This document shows, piece by piece, positions 1 to 8,568 of a DNA stretch of 34,625 nt. Positions within the stretch are counted from its first letter, which is position 1. The number at the start of each line of letters is the position of its first letter. The translations under genes and the position numbers were made by a program. The stretch is from Thermaceae bacterium (GTDB taxonomy: Bacteria > Deinococcota > Deinococci > Deinococcales > Thermaceae): contig JADMIM010000032.1 in NCBI GenBank assembly GCA_015478585.1, forward strand, positions 1-34,625. The letters run 5' to 3'. Under the pieces are notes generated by a model that saw only the letters and a list, made by a program, of their open reading frames with translations, did no database searches and was not told the DNA's origin.

Positions 1-558
1 GATGGGGGCCGCATCGAGTTCCTCGGCAGTGACCTCACCCGTGCCGCCCCCGAGGTGCGGGCCTGGCGCGGGCTGGGGCGGGCTTTTCAGATTGTGCAGC
101 CCTTTCCCGAGATGAGCGTGCGGGAAAACCTCATGGTCGGAGCCCTGTACGGCAAGCCCGGTACGCCCCTACCCCGTGCGAGGGCGGTGGTGCGGGAGGT
201 GCTCGAGCTGACTGGCCTGGGCTCTAAAGCCGAATATCCCGCGGGCGAACTCTCGCTTCTGGAGGACAAGCGCCTCGAGCTAGCCCGCGCTCTAGCTACG
301 CAGCCCAAGTTGCTCCTCCTGGATGAGGTGATGGCTGGGCTGCGCCCCGCCGAGGCCCAGGAAGCCGTGCGGTTGGTGCAAAAAATTCGCGCCAGCGGGG
401 TGAGTGTGCTGTTTATCGAACATCTGATGCCGGTGGTGCGGGCGTTGGCCGACCGGGTAGTGGTGATGGATTACGGCCAAGTTATCGCCGAAGGGTCATA
501 CCCTGAGGTCGCGCAAAACCCCCGGGTGCGCGAGGCCTATCTGGGGAGGACGGCGTGA
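1..558 (+). CDS. livG: Branched-chain amino acid ABC transporter ATPase LivG (5' truncated)
   Basis: This is the cytoplasmic ATPase subunit of a LivFGHMJ-type importer. The reading frame is open from base 1, so the N-terminus with the Walker A loop lies outside the window. Visible parts are the Q-loop region (GRAFQIVQPFPEMSVRENL), which is typical of LivG, a divergent ABC signature (GELSLLEDKRLELARAL, where LSxGQ is usual), Walker B (LLLLDEVMAGL) and the switch histidine (FIEHLM). The helix after the signature and the MAGL after Walker B are LivG-like rather than LivF-like. The stop codon overlaps the livF start (GTGA), so the two are translationally coupled. The loss of the glycines in the signature (LSLLE) is unusual and could weaken ATP closure, although RLELARAL is kept. 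Family assignment is firm; substrate specificity is inferred. Confidence 0.9.
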   Translation, partial: DGGRIEFLGSDLTRAAPEVRAWRGLGRAFQIVQPFPEMSVRENLMVGALYGKPGTPLPRARAVVREVLELTGLGSKAEYPAGELSLLEDKRLELARALATQPKLLLLDEVMAGLRPAEAQEAVRLVQKIRASGVSVLFIEHLMPVVRALADRVVVMDYGQVIAEGSYPEVAQNPRVREAYLGRTA

Positions 559-1259
559 AGCTCAGCGTGGAGGGTCTGATCGCCGGGTATGCTAAGGCCC
601 AGGTGCTGTTCGGGCTGAGCCTCGAGGTCGAGGGGGGCGAGTTGGTGGCCCTGCTGGGAGCCAACGGGGCGGGCAAGACCACCGCGCTACGCACGGTCTC
701 AGGCCTACTGCGTGCTTGGGGTGGGGGTGTGCGGCTGGACGGGCGGAATCTGGTCGGGCTTTCGGCGGCCCGGCGGGCCAGGCTGGGGCTCGGTCACGTC
801 CCCGAAGGTCGCCAGCTCTTTGCGCTGATGACGGTGGAAGAAAATCTGCTCCTGGGTGCGGCTTTTCTAGCCTGGAAGGGGCGGGCAGCGGGTCTGGAGT
901 ACGTCTACACCCTGTTCCCCCGGCTCCAAGAGCGGCGCAAGCAGTTGGCCGGAACCCTCTCCGGTGGTGAGCAGCAGATGCTGGCGATTGCCAGGGCCTT
1001 GATGGGTCAACCCCGCATCCTGATGGTGGATGAACCGAGCCTGGGGCTCTCGCCCAAGCTGGCCGAGGAGGTTTTGCAGACCCTCTCGAGGGTGCGCACA
1101 GCAGGCACGGGGGTGCTGCTGGTCGAGCAGAACGTGGCTCTTTCGCTCGAGGTGGCCGACCGGGGCTATGTGGTCGAACACGGCAATGTAGTGCTTGGGG
1201 GTACGTCTGCGGAACTTTCGGGCAACCCCTTGGTGCAAAAAGCCTATTTGGCCCTTTAG
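555..1259 (+). CDS. livF: Branched-chain amino acid ABC transporter ATPase LivF
   Basis: This is the second ATPase subunit of the Liv importer and the usual partner of LivG. The 234 residues match the LivF length. Motifs in order are Walker A GANGAGKTT (about residues 35-43), the Q-loop region with GLGHVPEGRQLFALMTVEENL (the PEGR is characteristic of LivF), signature LSGGEQQMLAIARAL, Walker B ILMVDEPSLGLSP and the switch region LLVEQNV. The GTG start overlaps the livG stop by four bases. About 90 non-coding bases follow before the next gene, and I see no convincing terminator there. A LivK-type binding protein at 12140-13297 could serve this transporter, but the genes are not adjacent. Confidence 0.94.
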   Translation: MKLSVEGLIAGYAKAQVLFGLSLEVEGGELVALLGANGAGKTTALRTVSGLLRAWGGGVRLDGRNLVGLSAARRARLGLGHVPEGRQLFALMTVEENLLLGAAFLAWKGRAAGLEYVYTLFPRLQERRKQLAGTLSGGEQQMLAIARALMGQPRILMVDEPSLGLSPKLAEEVLQTLSRVRTAGTGVLLVEQNVALSLEVADRGYVVEHGNVVLGGTSAELSGNPLVQKAYLAL

Positions 1260-1350
1260 ACCCACCTCCCCGACAGCGTTTTTGTATACAGAAAAACTTG
1301 CCTCCAACACGTGATAGCCTACAAGCAGCTCAGCTAATTAAGGAGAGTTT

Positions 1351-2415
1351 ATGGCTTCAATCCCCACCCTTCCCGGCCTCGAGTCCACCTGGGTATCTAC
1401 GCCTCGGCTCAATATGCACACCCTGACCAGTGGGCCAGAGAGTGGAATCCCCGTGCTGTTCGTCCACGGCAACGCTTCCTCGGCTACTTTTTGGCAAGAG
1501 ACCATGCTCGCCCTCCCACCTTACTACCGGGCCATCGCCCCTGATTTACGCGGCTACGGCGATACCGAGGACAAGATAGTGGATGCCAGCAGGGGCTATT
1601 TTGACTGGGTGGACGACCTGCTGGGTCTGCTGGATAGTCTGAATATCGGTCAATTCCACGTCGCTGGGCACTCCTTGGGTGGTGGAGTGGTGTATAGCCT
1701 GATTGTGGCAGCAGCAGACCGGGTGCAAAGTGCAAGCCTCTTCGCTCCGGCCTCGCCCTATGGCTTTGGCGGCAGCAAAGGTTGGGATGGAACCCCTTGC
1801 TACCCCGACTTCGCCGGTTCGGGCGGGGGTATCGTCAACCCCGAGTTTGCCCGGCTGATCGGGGAGGGCTACCGGGGAAGGGAGTTTCAGGCTTCGCCCA
1901 GGACTGTGATGAACGCCTTTTACTGGAAGCCGCCCTTCGTCCCGACTCGAGAGGAAGCGCTGCTTTCGGGGATTTTGTCACAGAAAATCGGTTCCGACAA
2001 ATATCCCGGCGACTCGGTTCCCTCGGTGAACTGGCCCGGTGCGGCCCCCGGTAGGTTTGGCCCGGCCAACGCCATCTCACCCAAATACGTAAGGGACACG
2101 GTGAAGCGCTTTCTGGCAGTAGAGCCCAAGCCTCCCATCCTGTGGGTGCACGGTTCCGACGACCAGATCGTCGCTGATGGCAGCCTCTTCGACCTGGGTA
2201 CGCTGGGCGCAGCCGGAATCGTGCCCGGTTGGCCCGGAGCCGAGGTTTTCCCACCCCAGCCGATGGTTGCTCAGACTCGAGCCGTGCTCGAGGGATATCA
2301 AAACTTCGCCGAGCAGGTCATTCCTGAAACAGGACATTCCCCGCAAATCGAGCGCCCCGACCTGGTGAATCCCCTTTTCCACGCCCACCTGCAAGCCGCA
2401 GAACAAAGAACGTAG
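1351..2415 (+). CDS. Alpha/beta hydrolase
   Basis: This is an alpha/beta-hydrolase fold enzyme of 354 residues. The oxyanion-hole motif is VLFVHGNASSATFW (about residues 35-48). The nucleophile elbow is GHSLGGG, with Ser near residue 108. The likely acid is in HGSDDQIV (about residues 268-275), and the catalytic histidine is in TGHSPQIERPD near residue 327. A long lid-like insertion rich in Gly and Pro (about residues 140-230) follows the nucleophile. No signal peptide is seen, so it is probably cytoplasmic. The ATG is preceded by AAGGAGAG at a good distance, which fixes the start. Substrate cannot be read from sequence; esterase, epoxide hydrolase and haloalkane dehalogenase families share these motifs. 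The TAG stop is the first three bases of a TAGAGCGG repeat boundary. Confidence 0.85.
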   Translation: MASIPTLPGLESTWVSTPRLNMHTLTSGPESGIPVLFVHGNASSATFWQETMLALPPYYRAIAPDLRGYGDTEDKIVDASRGYFDWVDDLLGLLDSLNIGQFHVAGHSLGGGVVYSLIVAAADRVQSASLFAPASPYGFGGSKGWDGTPCYPDFAGSGGGIVNPEFARLIGEGYRGREFQASPRTVMNAFYWKPPFVPTREEALLSGILSQKIGSDKYPGDSVPSVNWPGAAPGRFGPANAISPKYVRDTVKRFLAVEPKPPILWVHGSDDQIVADGSLFDLGTLGAAGIVPGWPGAEVFPPQPMVAQTRAVLEGYQNFAEQVIPETGHSPQIERPDLVNPLFHAHLQAAEQRT

Positions 2416-2533
2416 AGCGGTTGAGCCCAATATCGTTCTTATAGCGTTTCCCACAATCACTCCACATCGCGTGTGGAGTGATTTACTCCCTACGGCGGTA
2501 TTTACCGTAGGGAGTATTGGTGGGATCCGCTCT
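2414..2533. repeat. Intergenic hairpin element with AGAGCGG ends
   Basis: This 120-bp stretch begins with AGAGCGG (2414-2420) and ends with its inverse CCGCTCT (2527-2533). Inside are two perfect hairpins: a 9-bp stem with arms 2458-2466 and 2472-2480, and a 12-bp stem with arms 2484-2495 and 2505-2516. The element starts inside the stop codon of the hydrolase gene. Related sequence occurs at 13386-13435, 26416-26431 and 30723-30843. The hairpins are not followed by a T-run, so they are not classic terminators, although they may stabilise the 3' end of the upstream mRNA. A small non-autonomous mobile element is possible. Confidence 0.6.
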
Positions 2534-2615
2534 TATTTGCAAACCGTTCTATACTGGTCTTGGTAATGCTTGTCGGGTACGTTCAAATAACCTCATTGCA
2601 GGGTAAGCCAATCGC

Positions 2616-5549
2616 TTGGAGAAGTGTCTCTCTCCAGCGCGGTCTTTTTCGGTGGTTTTTACCGTGGCCGCTTTGATACAACTTCTGGGCACACCGCAGT
2701 GGGTGCGAGCCGGGGGTACGCTGGCCCTACCGCGTGATGGGTCGCTGTGGCTGCTGGCTTATCTGGCCTGCTTCGAGGAGTGGGTCGCCAGGGAGGAGTT
2801 GCTCGAGTTGCTCTATCCCGATGTAGAGCCCGAGGCAGCCCGCAACCGTCTGCGCCAACTGTTGCACCGCACCAGGGGGCTGGAGTGGGCGGCTGGGCTT
2901 GAGAGCGATTCCCACTCGCTGCGCTGGACGGCTGACTGCGACGTGCGGCGCTTTCGCTGGGCTTTTACTCAGGGTGACTGGGCCGAAGTAACCCGGCTAT
3001 ACCGTGGCCCCTTGCTGGAGGGAACCCGGAGCTACGATTTGCCCGGCTTCGAGAGCTGGCTCGAGTCCGAGCGGGAAAACCTCCAGGCCGTATGGCGTGA
3101 TGCCGTACTCAACCACACCACCCAGCTCGAGCAATCCGGGGACTATGCCCAGGCCATGTCGCTCCTGGAGCGCTCCTTAACCCTCGACCCTTATGCCGAG
3201 GAAACCCTTCAGGCCTATCTGCGCAGTGCCATGAAAAGCGGACAGCGCGAGGGAGCCCTCAAGGTCTACGGAGACTTTTGTTTGCGGCTGGAGCGCGATC
3301 TGGGCCTCGAGCCCGAAGCCAGCACCCAGAAGCTACTGGATGCGCTGCTCCAGGCCCCGGTTGCGGTGCAGGTCAAGACCAAGCCCAGCCGGGTGTCTCG
3401 GGGCTTCAGTGCCCCGCTGACCAGCTTTATCGGGCGTGAAGCCGAACTCGAGGCCATCACCACCGCGCTGGCCAACCCCGGCTGTCGCCTCCTTACCCTG
3501 ATTGGCCCCGGTGGCATGGGCAAAACCCGGCTGGCCCTGGAGGCCCTCGAGGCCGAGCGTCCAACTTTTGCCGAGGTGTATTTCGTTCCCCTCGAGGCGG
3601 CTTCCTCCAGCTCGAATATCCTCTCGAGCCTGGCCCAAACCCTGGGCTTTAGCTTGGCGGGCCTGGACGACCCCCGGCAACAACTGCTGGAGTTTTTGCG
3701 TGAGCGCCACTGCCTGATTGCCCTGGACAACTTCGAGCAGTTGCTCACAGCCGAAGTCCGAGGGGAGGTTGTGGAGCTAGTGTTGGAGGTTCTGGGTGCG
3801 GCCCCACGGGTAAAGCTACTAATCACCTCGCGCCACCGGCTCGAGCTGCAAGCCGAGTGGGTGATTCCCCTCGAGGGGCTGCCAACCCCCACCAGCGGAA
3901 CTTTAGAGGCTGCCCGGCGCTCCAGCAGTGCCCGGCTTTTTGTCGAGCGGGCCAGCCGTTCTAAGCCCGGATTGGCCCTCTCCAGCGCCAATGCTGCCGC
4001 CATAACCCGCATTTGCCGCCTGACCGAGGGGCTACCCCTGGGCATCGAGCTGGCTGCGGCCTGGGCCGGAGCGCTGGAAGTAGGGGAAATCGCCAGCGAA
4101 CTCGAGATCAACCTGGATTTGAGCAGTCCGGTCTCAGACCGCCCCGAGCGCCATCAGACCCTGCGGGCGGCTTTCGAGCATTCCTGGCGCTTACTGTCTA
4201 GCTCAGAACGCGATGCGCTGATGTATCTTTCGGTTTTTCGGGGAGGCTTCGAGCGGGGGGCCGCCAACCAGATTATCAAGGCTTCGCTGCGCATCCTGCT
4301 GAGCTTGGTCAATAAGTCCTTGCTGCGGCGCAGCCTCGAGGGCCGTTTTGTCATGCTGGAGGTGATTCGCCAGCACGCTGCCGAGCGGTTAGCGGAAATA
4401 CCCCTGGTCGAAGGGGAGGTGCGCCAAAAGCACCTCGAGCACTTTCTGGCCCTGGCCGAGACCCTGGCCCCCCAGTTGCGGGGAGCCGAGCAGGCCAAGA
4501 GTCTCGAGCAGCTCGCCAGCGAGCACGACAATTTCCGCGCGGCCCTACACCACGCTTTGCAAACCCGCCAGACCGAACCGGCCCTGCGCCTGGCTTCGGC
4601 CCTGCACTGGTTCTGGTACGTGCGCGGCCACCACCGCGAGGGGTTAACCTTTCTCGAGTCCGCCCTGGCCTTGCCCGACCAGCCCTTAGAGCCCCGCGCC
4701 GAAGCCTTGCGGGGAGTGGGCTGGCTGGCCCGTGAGTTGGGTAACTATGCTGCCGCCCGTAGCAGGCTCGAGGAAGCCCTGACCCTCTGGCAAACCCTGG
4801 GCAACCGCTCCAAAGAAGCCGCTACCTTGTACAGCCTGGGCATCAACAGCCGCGAGACCGGCGACCTCCCCCAAGCTCAACAAAAGCTCGAGCAGGCCGC
4901 AGCACTCCAGCGGGAATTATCTGAAGACTGGGGATTATCTACCACCCTCAACGACCTGGGCATTATCGAAGAATTGCACAACAACTTTCCCAAAGCCGGG
5001 GAATACTACCGGGAAAGCCTGCGCCTCAAGGAGGCCATCGGAGACCGCATGGGGGTAGCCTATGCCTTGGCAAATCTGGGTCTGGTAGCGGAAACTACGG
5101 CTGAATACCAGACCCTTACCGAGCGCAGCTTGAGTATCAAGCGAGAACTGGGCGACCAGCAGGGCATGGCAAACTCCCTTTTCAACCTCGCCGAGATCGC
5201 TTTCAAGGGGGGAGACCTCCAGACCACTCAACTGCGGCTCGAGGAGTGCCTGAAGCTATTCTGGCAACTGGGCCGCCGCCGGGCCATCGCTGCTACCCTC
5301 GCCAAGTTTGCCGAGTTGAACGCCGCCAAAGGACATTTCGAGGCTTGTTTACGGCTGGCTGGGGCTACCGAGGCCCTGGTCAAGGCCACGGGCTTCCAAC
5401 TTCAGGGGGTTGACCCCAACCTCCTCGAGGGCTACCTCGAGGCTGCCCGCCAAGCTCTGGGCAGCAAGGCCCAGCAAGCGTACACCGAAGGTCTGAAAAT
5501 GCGGCTCGAGGAGGCAGTTTCCTACGCGCTAGAATGTTCTTCATACTAA
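2616..5549 (+). CDS. SARP-type transcriptional regulator with BTAD, STAND ATPase and TPR domains
   Basis: This is an AfsR-like regulator of up to 977 residues. The N-terminal winged helix (about residues 18-85, IQLLGTPQWVRAGG onward) is followed by a bacterial transcriptional activation domain (about 90-245). A STAND/NB-ARC ATPase follows, with P-loop GPGGMGKTRLALEAL near residue 297, Walker B CLIALDNFEQL near 367, sensor LLITSRHRLEL near 405 and GLPLGIELAAAWAGALE near 475. The C-terminal third is a TPR array (about 640-930) of the kind that senses or binds a partner. The start is uncertain: TTG at 2616 is the longest option, GTG at 2652 or 2664 would begin closer to the first strand of the domain, and none has a strong ribosome binding site. 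CTCGAG is very dense. Target genes are unknown; the adjacent hydrolase is only a candidate. Confidence 0.88.
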   Translation: MEKCLSPARSFSVVFTVAALIQLLGTPQWVRAGGTLALPRDGSLWLLAYLACFEEWVAREELLELLYPDVEPEAARNRLRQLLHRTRGLEWAAGLESDSHSLRWTADCDVRRFRWAFTQGDWAEVTRLYRGPLLEGTRSYDLPGFESWLESERENLQAVWRDAVLNHTTQLEQSGDYAQAMSLLERSLTLDPYAEETLQAYLRSAMKSGQREGALKVYGDFCLRLERDLGLEPEASTQKLLDALLQAPVAVQVKTKPSRVSRGFSAPLTSFIGREAELEAITTALANPGCRLLTLIGPGGMGKTRLALEALEAERPTFAEVYFVPLEAASSSSNILSSLAQTLGFSLAGLDDPRQQLLEFLRERHCLIALDNFEQLLTAEVRGEVVELVLEVLGAAPRVKLLITSRHRLELQAEWVIPLEGLPTPTSGTLEAARRSSSARLFVERASRSKPGLALSSANAAAITRICRLTEGLPLGIELAAAWAGALEVGEIASELEINLDLSSPVSDRPERHQTLRAAFEHSWRLLSSSERDALMYLSVFRGGFERGAANQIIKASLRILLSLVNKSLLRRSLEGRFVMLEVIRQHAAERLAEIPLVEGEVRQKHLEHFLALAETLAPQLRGAEQAKSLEQLASEHDNFRAALHHALQTRQTEPALRLASALHWFWYVRGHHREGLTFLESALALPDQPLEPRAEALRGVGWLARELGNYAAARSRLEEALTLWQTLGNRSKEAATLYSLGINSRETGDLPQAQQKLEQAAALQRELSEDWGLSTTLNDLGIIEELHNNFPKAGEYYRESLRLKEAIGDRMGVAYALANLGLVAETTAEYQTLTERSLSIKRELGDQQGMANSLFNLAEIAFKGGDLQTTQLRLEECLKLFWQLGRRRAIAATLAKFAELNAAKGHFEACLRLAGATEALVKATGFQLQGVDPNLLEGYLEAARQALGSKAQQAYTEGLKMRLEEAVSYALECSSY

Positions 5550-5815
5550 TTTAGCCAGTGGCAATCGCGACAGATTGACAGTTGGTTCTGCTCGATAGTG
5601 CGCCGCAGGTAGGGGTTGCGAACCGCCCCCGCTTCCACCAAGTCTATGGGTCGCCTGAAGAGTTGCTCGAGTTCCTCCAACAGCCCGACTTGCCCTTAAA
5701 CCCTGTTCTTCTAGCTAAATCGAACTTACCGATAATGGTAATCAGACCACTCACTTCGCCTGAAATAAGTGCTTTAGATAGACCCACCCCCACTTTGACT
5801 TTAGTGAATCTGTCA
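5550..5815. other. Intergenic stretch without a supported gene
   Basis: Between the SARP regulator and the small lipoprotein the sequence becomes less GC-rich. A plus-strand reading frame from TTG 5582 runs through it, but it has no ribosome binding site and its composition changes half way. The segment around 5630-5700 reads GSPEELLEFLQQPDLPL in that frame and could be a decayed gene end. I see no hairpin or promoter of note. Confidence 0.35.
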
Positions 5816-6049
5816 CTACACATTACGGCGTTCTCGTGTATCCATAGACCTGATACATGGGTAGCCAAAAGGTGGGGTTGCAACGCTTCCTGGTTGAGAT
5901 GGTTGAACTACCGGAGCTTGCGCAGGCTGTATTACTGGAGCATTGGTTGGGTCTACGGCGGGTGCTGTGCTTGCAGCAAGAGCACAACTAGACACGAAAA
6001 CCAGCACGCTGATTATAAGAGCATTCCGTGTAAGCATCATTTTCGTCAC
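5816..6049 (-). CDS. Small putative lipoprotein, Pro/Ala/Gln-rich
   Basis: This encodes up to 77 residues. The N-terminus looks like an export signal: Lys and Arg in the first eight residues, a hydrophobic stretch ALIISVLVFV, then VSSC, which resembles a lipobox with Cys as the lipidated residue (alternatively signal peptidase I after ALA). The mature part is short, with two similar units, APVIQPAQ and APVVQPSQ, as in a flexible cell-envelope linker. The start may be GTG 6049 or one of the ATGs at 6040 and 6037; no strong ribosome binding site decides it. It lies 46 bp upstream of the plus-strand position where the next minus-strand gene ends, so it could be the last gene of that transcript. 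I do not recognise the family, and it could be a chance frame. The signal-like N-terminus is the only support. Confidence 0.45.
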   Translation of the reverse strand: MTKMMLTRNALIISVLVFVSSCALAASTAPAVDPTNAPVIQPAQAPVVQPSQPGSVATPPFGYPCIRSMDTRERRNV

Positions 6050-6095
6050 TTACAGCAAGTTTAGATGACTCAGATGGTAAAGCTGGGTTAGGGGC

Positions 6096-8162
6096 TCAAT
6101 CTGCTGCCTGACCCGTTCCCTCTTTCCCCTTGCGAATTCCCTGCACCACCAACTCCGAGATATCCAGCACCTGCGGAGCCTTCCCCTCCGGTTCCTGCGC
6201 CGTTTCCACGTTCATCATCGCCATGCAGAAAGGGCAGCCCACCGCAATCGTCGAGGCTCCAGTGGCCTTGAGTTCGCGGTAGCGGTTGGTGGAAACCCGC
6301 TCCCTGCCGGGTTCCTCTTCCTTCCAAAACTGCGCCCCACCCGCCCCACAACAGAAGCTGTTTTTGCCGTGGCGCTCAGGCTCGACTATCTTTAGGCCGG
6401 TAGCCTGGATAACTTCTCGAGGCTCCTCAATTACCCCGCTGTGCCGTCCCAGATAGCAGGGGTCGTGGTAAGTCACGTCACCCTCCATCGGCAGGGGTTG
6501 CAGCCGCTTGGCATCAATCAGCTCAGCGATGTACTCGCTGTGGTGCTTGACGGTGTAGGTTCCGCCGAAGTCCTTGTACTCGTTGGCGAGGGTGTAGAAG
6601 CAGTGCGGGCAGGTGGTGACGATGGTTTTGGGCTTGGCCTCCATCGCAGGTTGAGCGGCATCCGCCGCCCAAGCATTCAGCGTCGTCACGTTCTCCTGGG
6701 CCATCTGGGCGAAGAGATATTCGTTCCCGGCGCGGCGGGCGGCATCGCCGGTGCATTTCTCTTTTTTCCCCAGCACGGCCCAAGACGTGCCCGACTCGCT
6801 CAGGATTTCTGCGAAGGCCCTGGCGGTCTTCTGCGCTCTGGGGTCGTAGCTGGGAGCGCAGCCGACCCAGTAGAGCACCTCAGCTTCGGGGTTTTGCTCG
6901 AGGGTCTGTACCTCGAAGGGCAAGCCTTCGGCCCAGCCCATGCGCTTGTCCTGGCCTAAATTCCAAGGGTTGCCGTTGCGCTCGATGCCCCGGAAGGCGT
7001 TGCCGAGCTGCGCAGGAAACTCGCCCTGCATCATCACCTGCTCGCGGCGCACGTCCACGATGTGCAGCATCTGCTCATTGCCCACCGGGCAGACCTCGAT
7101 GCAGGCGTTGCAGGTGGTGCAGGCCCAGATGCTCTCCTGGTTGGTGGCGAACTCCAGCAGCGGGCGCGGGCTGGGCTGGCCCTTGGAAAACATCGGCAAA
7201 ATATCGTTCAGCTCGTAGCGCTCGGAAATTAGCAGGGCGGCAGGGGAGAGGGCCTTGCCGGTGGTGTAGGCCGGGCAGACTTCCTGGCAGCGGTTGCACA
7301 TGATGCAGGAATATGCGTCTAGGAGGCGGGGCCAGGAGAAGTCTTCTAATCGTCCTACGCCTAGGCCGGTCTCTTCGGCCTTCTCGAAATCCATCGGCAG
7401 CAGTGCGCCGGGCTTTTCCTTCTTGAAAGCCAGGTTGAGCGGGGCCAGGAACAGGTGGATGTGTTTAGAACGGGCGAAATAGGGCAAAAAGAGCAGAATC
7501 GAGCCAATGGCCCCCCACCAGAAGAGGTGCTCGAGGGTGGTGGTGGTGTTCACGTCGAGGTTGGCCAACAGGTTTCCTACCGCGCCTGCCACAGGCTGGA
7601 AAGGGTCTGGGCCGAGGTCGGCAGATTGGGCCGAACGATGAATCAGGCGGGAGCCGACGTGAAAGATGATAAAAGCCCCCACGATGGCGGAATCTCTGGG
7701 AATACCGCCGCGCACCTTCTCTTGAACGGGGGTTTTGGGATTCCAGCTAAAGGTTTTCTGGCCCGCTCCTGAGTACCGCCGAATCATCAACCCCACGATG
7801 CCTAGCAGAATCAAGGCGGTCAGGACATCGCCAATTACATTAATGACGTTCCAGAAGCCCCCACGCAGCACCACCGGGAACAGTCCTTCCACCACGTCCA
7901 GCAGGTTCACCAGCAGGTAGTAGATAAAGCCGTAGAACACCAGGGCGTGGAGCAATGAAACCCCAGGGCGTTTTTTGAACACGGTTTGCAGGGTCAGGGT
8001 TTGCCACAGGGCGCGGCCCAGGCGGGCTGAAAGGTGGTCGAAGCGGTTTTCCGGCTTGCCCCGGCGGATGGCGAGATAGACCCGGTAAAAAGCGCTACCG
8101 CCCAAATATAGGGCCGTCAGGAACAAAAGGACAAAAAGCATTTTTTCAGGCCAGGTGAGCAT
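6096..8162 (-). CDS. Membrane-anchored Fe-S oxidoreductase (EtfD / HdrD-like)
   Basis: This is a fusion of about 688 residues. The N-terminal half is hydrophobic, with several transmembrane helices resembling the NarI/DUF3483-type haem b anchor (about residues 5-250). Two ferredoxin-like clusters follow, CIMCNRCQEVCP (near 285) and CTTCNACIEVCP (near 345). Two CCG domains of the HdrB/GlpC type follow, the second with HDPCYLG near 567 and FCCGAGG near 600. The same architecture is known in EtfD of actinobacteria, which passes electrons from electron-transfer flavoprotein (fatty-acid oxidation) to menaquinone. That role is inferred here; no etfAB is in the window. I chose ATG 8162 over the upstream TTG 8174 because GGAGG lies five bases before the ATG and the TTG overlaps it. 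The first CCG domain has GCAPSYDP and KCTGDA rather than a full CCG, which is common in this group. Confidence 0.88.
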   Translation of the reverse strand: MLTWPEKMLFVLLFLTALYLGGSAFYRVYLAIRRGKPENRFDHLSARLGRALWQTLTLQTVFKKRPGVSLLHALVFYGFIYYLLVNLLDVVEGLFPVVLRGGFWNVINVIGDVLTALILLGIVGLMIRRYSGAGQKTFSWNPKTPVQEKVRGGIPRDSAIVGAFIIFHVGSRLIHRSAQSADLGPDPFQPVAGAVGNLLANLDVNTTTTLEHLFWWGAIGSILLFLPYFARSKHIHLFLAPLNLAFKKEKPGALLPMDFEKAEETGLGVGRLEDFSWPRLLDAYSCIMCNRCQEVCPAYTTGKALSPAALLISERYELNDILPMFSKGQPSPRPLLEFATNQESIWACTTCNACIEVCPVGNEQMLHIVDVRREQVMMQGEFPAQLGNAFRGIERNGNPWNLGQDKRMGWAEGLPFEVQTLEQNPEAEVLYWVGCAPSYDPRAQKTARAFAEILSESGTSWAVLGKKEKCTGDAARRAGNEYLFAQMAQENVTTLNAWAADAAQPAMEAKPKTIVTTCPHCFYTLANEYKDFGGTYTVKHHSEYIAELIDAKRLQPLPMEGDVTYHDPCYLGRHSGVIEEPREVIQATGLKIVEPERHGKNSFCCGAGGAQFWKEEEPGRERVSTNRYRELKATGASTIAVGCPFCMAMMNVETAQEPEGKAPQVLDISELVVQGIRKGKEGTGQAAD

Positions 8163-8167
8163 TGATG

Positions 8168-8172
8168 CCTCC
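8168..8172 (-). promoter_or_regulatory. Shine-Dalgarno site deciding the start of the Fe-S oxidoreductase
   Basis: GGAGG on the minus strand lies five bases before ATG 8162. An in-frame TTG at 8174 would overlap this site and so is unlikely to be the start. Confidence 0.75.
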
Positions 8173-8265
8173 AAGTTGTACTTGGTGCAAGTTTAGCTGA
8201 TTCTACTCGAGAAACGCTATACTGCGCGACCCCGACAGCCGCGTGCGGTAGAATTTAGCCGCCTC

Positions 8266-8508
8266 ATGAATACTTTTGCTCTGGCCTGGATTTTGCTTTT
8301 GGCGTTCACCCTGTTTAACACCTATGCGGTGTACCGGCTGCTCAAACCCAGGGGTCGAATGGACTTGTTCTGGATTCCTATCGCAAGCAGTGCCATTCCA
8401 ATGGTGTTGTTTGCCCTCTGGCCGGGGGCTTTTACCCTGCTGGCTTTCCCACTCCTTCAGAGCGCGGGCTTCTGGTTATTGTTTCGTTTGCTATCACAGT
8501 CGCGCTAG
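8266..8508 (+). CDS. Small integral membrane protein of unknown function
   Basis: This encodes 80 residues. Three hydrophobic stretches are visible: FALAWILLLAFTLFNTYAVY (about 4-23), FWIPIASSAIPMVLFALWPG (about 35-54) and FTLLAFPLLQSAGFWLLF (about 56-73). They are separated by a basic loop (LLKPRGRMD) and the protein ends in a basic tail. This suggests three short membrane segments or two plus a re-entrant one. A TAGAAT box at 8249-8254 is 11 nt before the ATG, so the transcript leader would be very short. The gene diverges from the Fe-S oxidoreductase and could share its upstream region. I do not recognise the family. Confidence 0.6.
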   Translation: MNTFALAWILLLAFTLFNTYAVYRLLKPRGRMDLFWIPIASSAIPMVLFALWPGAFTLLAFPLLQSAGFWLLFRLLSQSR

Positions 8509-8568
8509 GCTTTTCCCACAGCACATCCCGAGGGGCACGACAAATAGGAAGTAGGTCTGGAAACTGGG

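Noticed and set aside
2458-2516. Double intrinsic terminator after the hydrolase gene
   Set aside because: Both hairpins are strong but neither is followed by a T-run, and they lie within a repeat element with AGAGCGG ends.
5582-6064. Plus-strand reading frame of 160 codons after the SARP regulator
   Set aside because: It starts at TTG with no ribosome binding site, its composition changes midway, and it overlaps the minus-strand frame with a signal peptide. At most its first part is a gene fossil.
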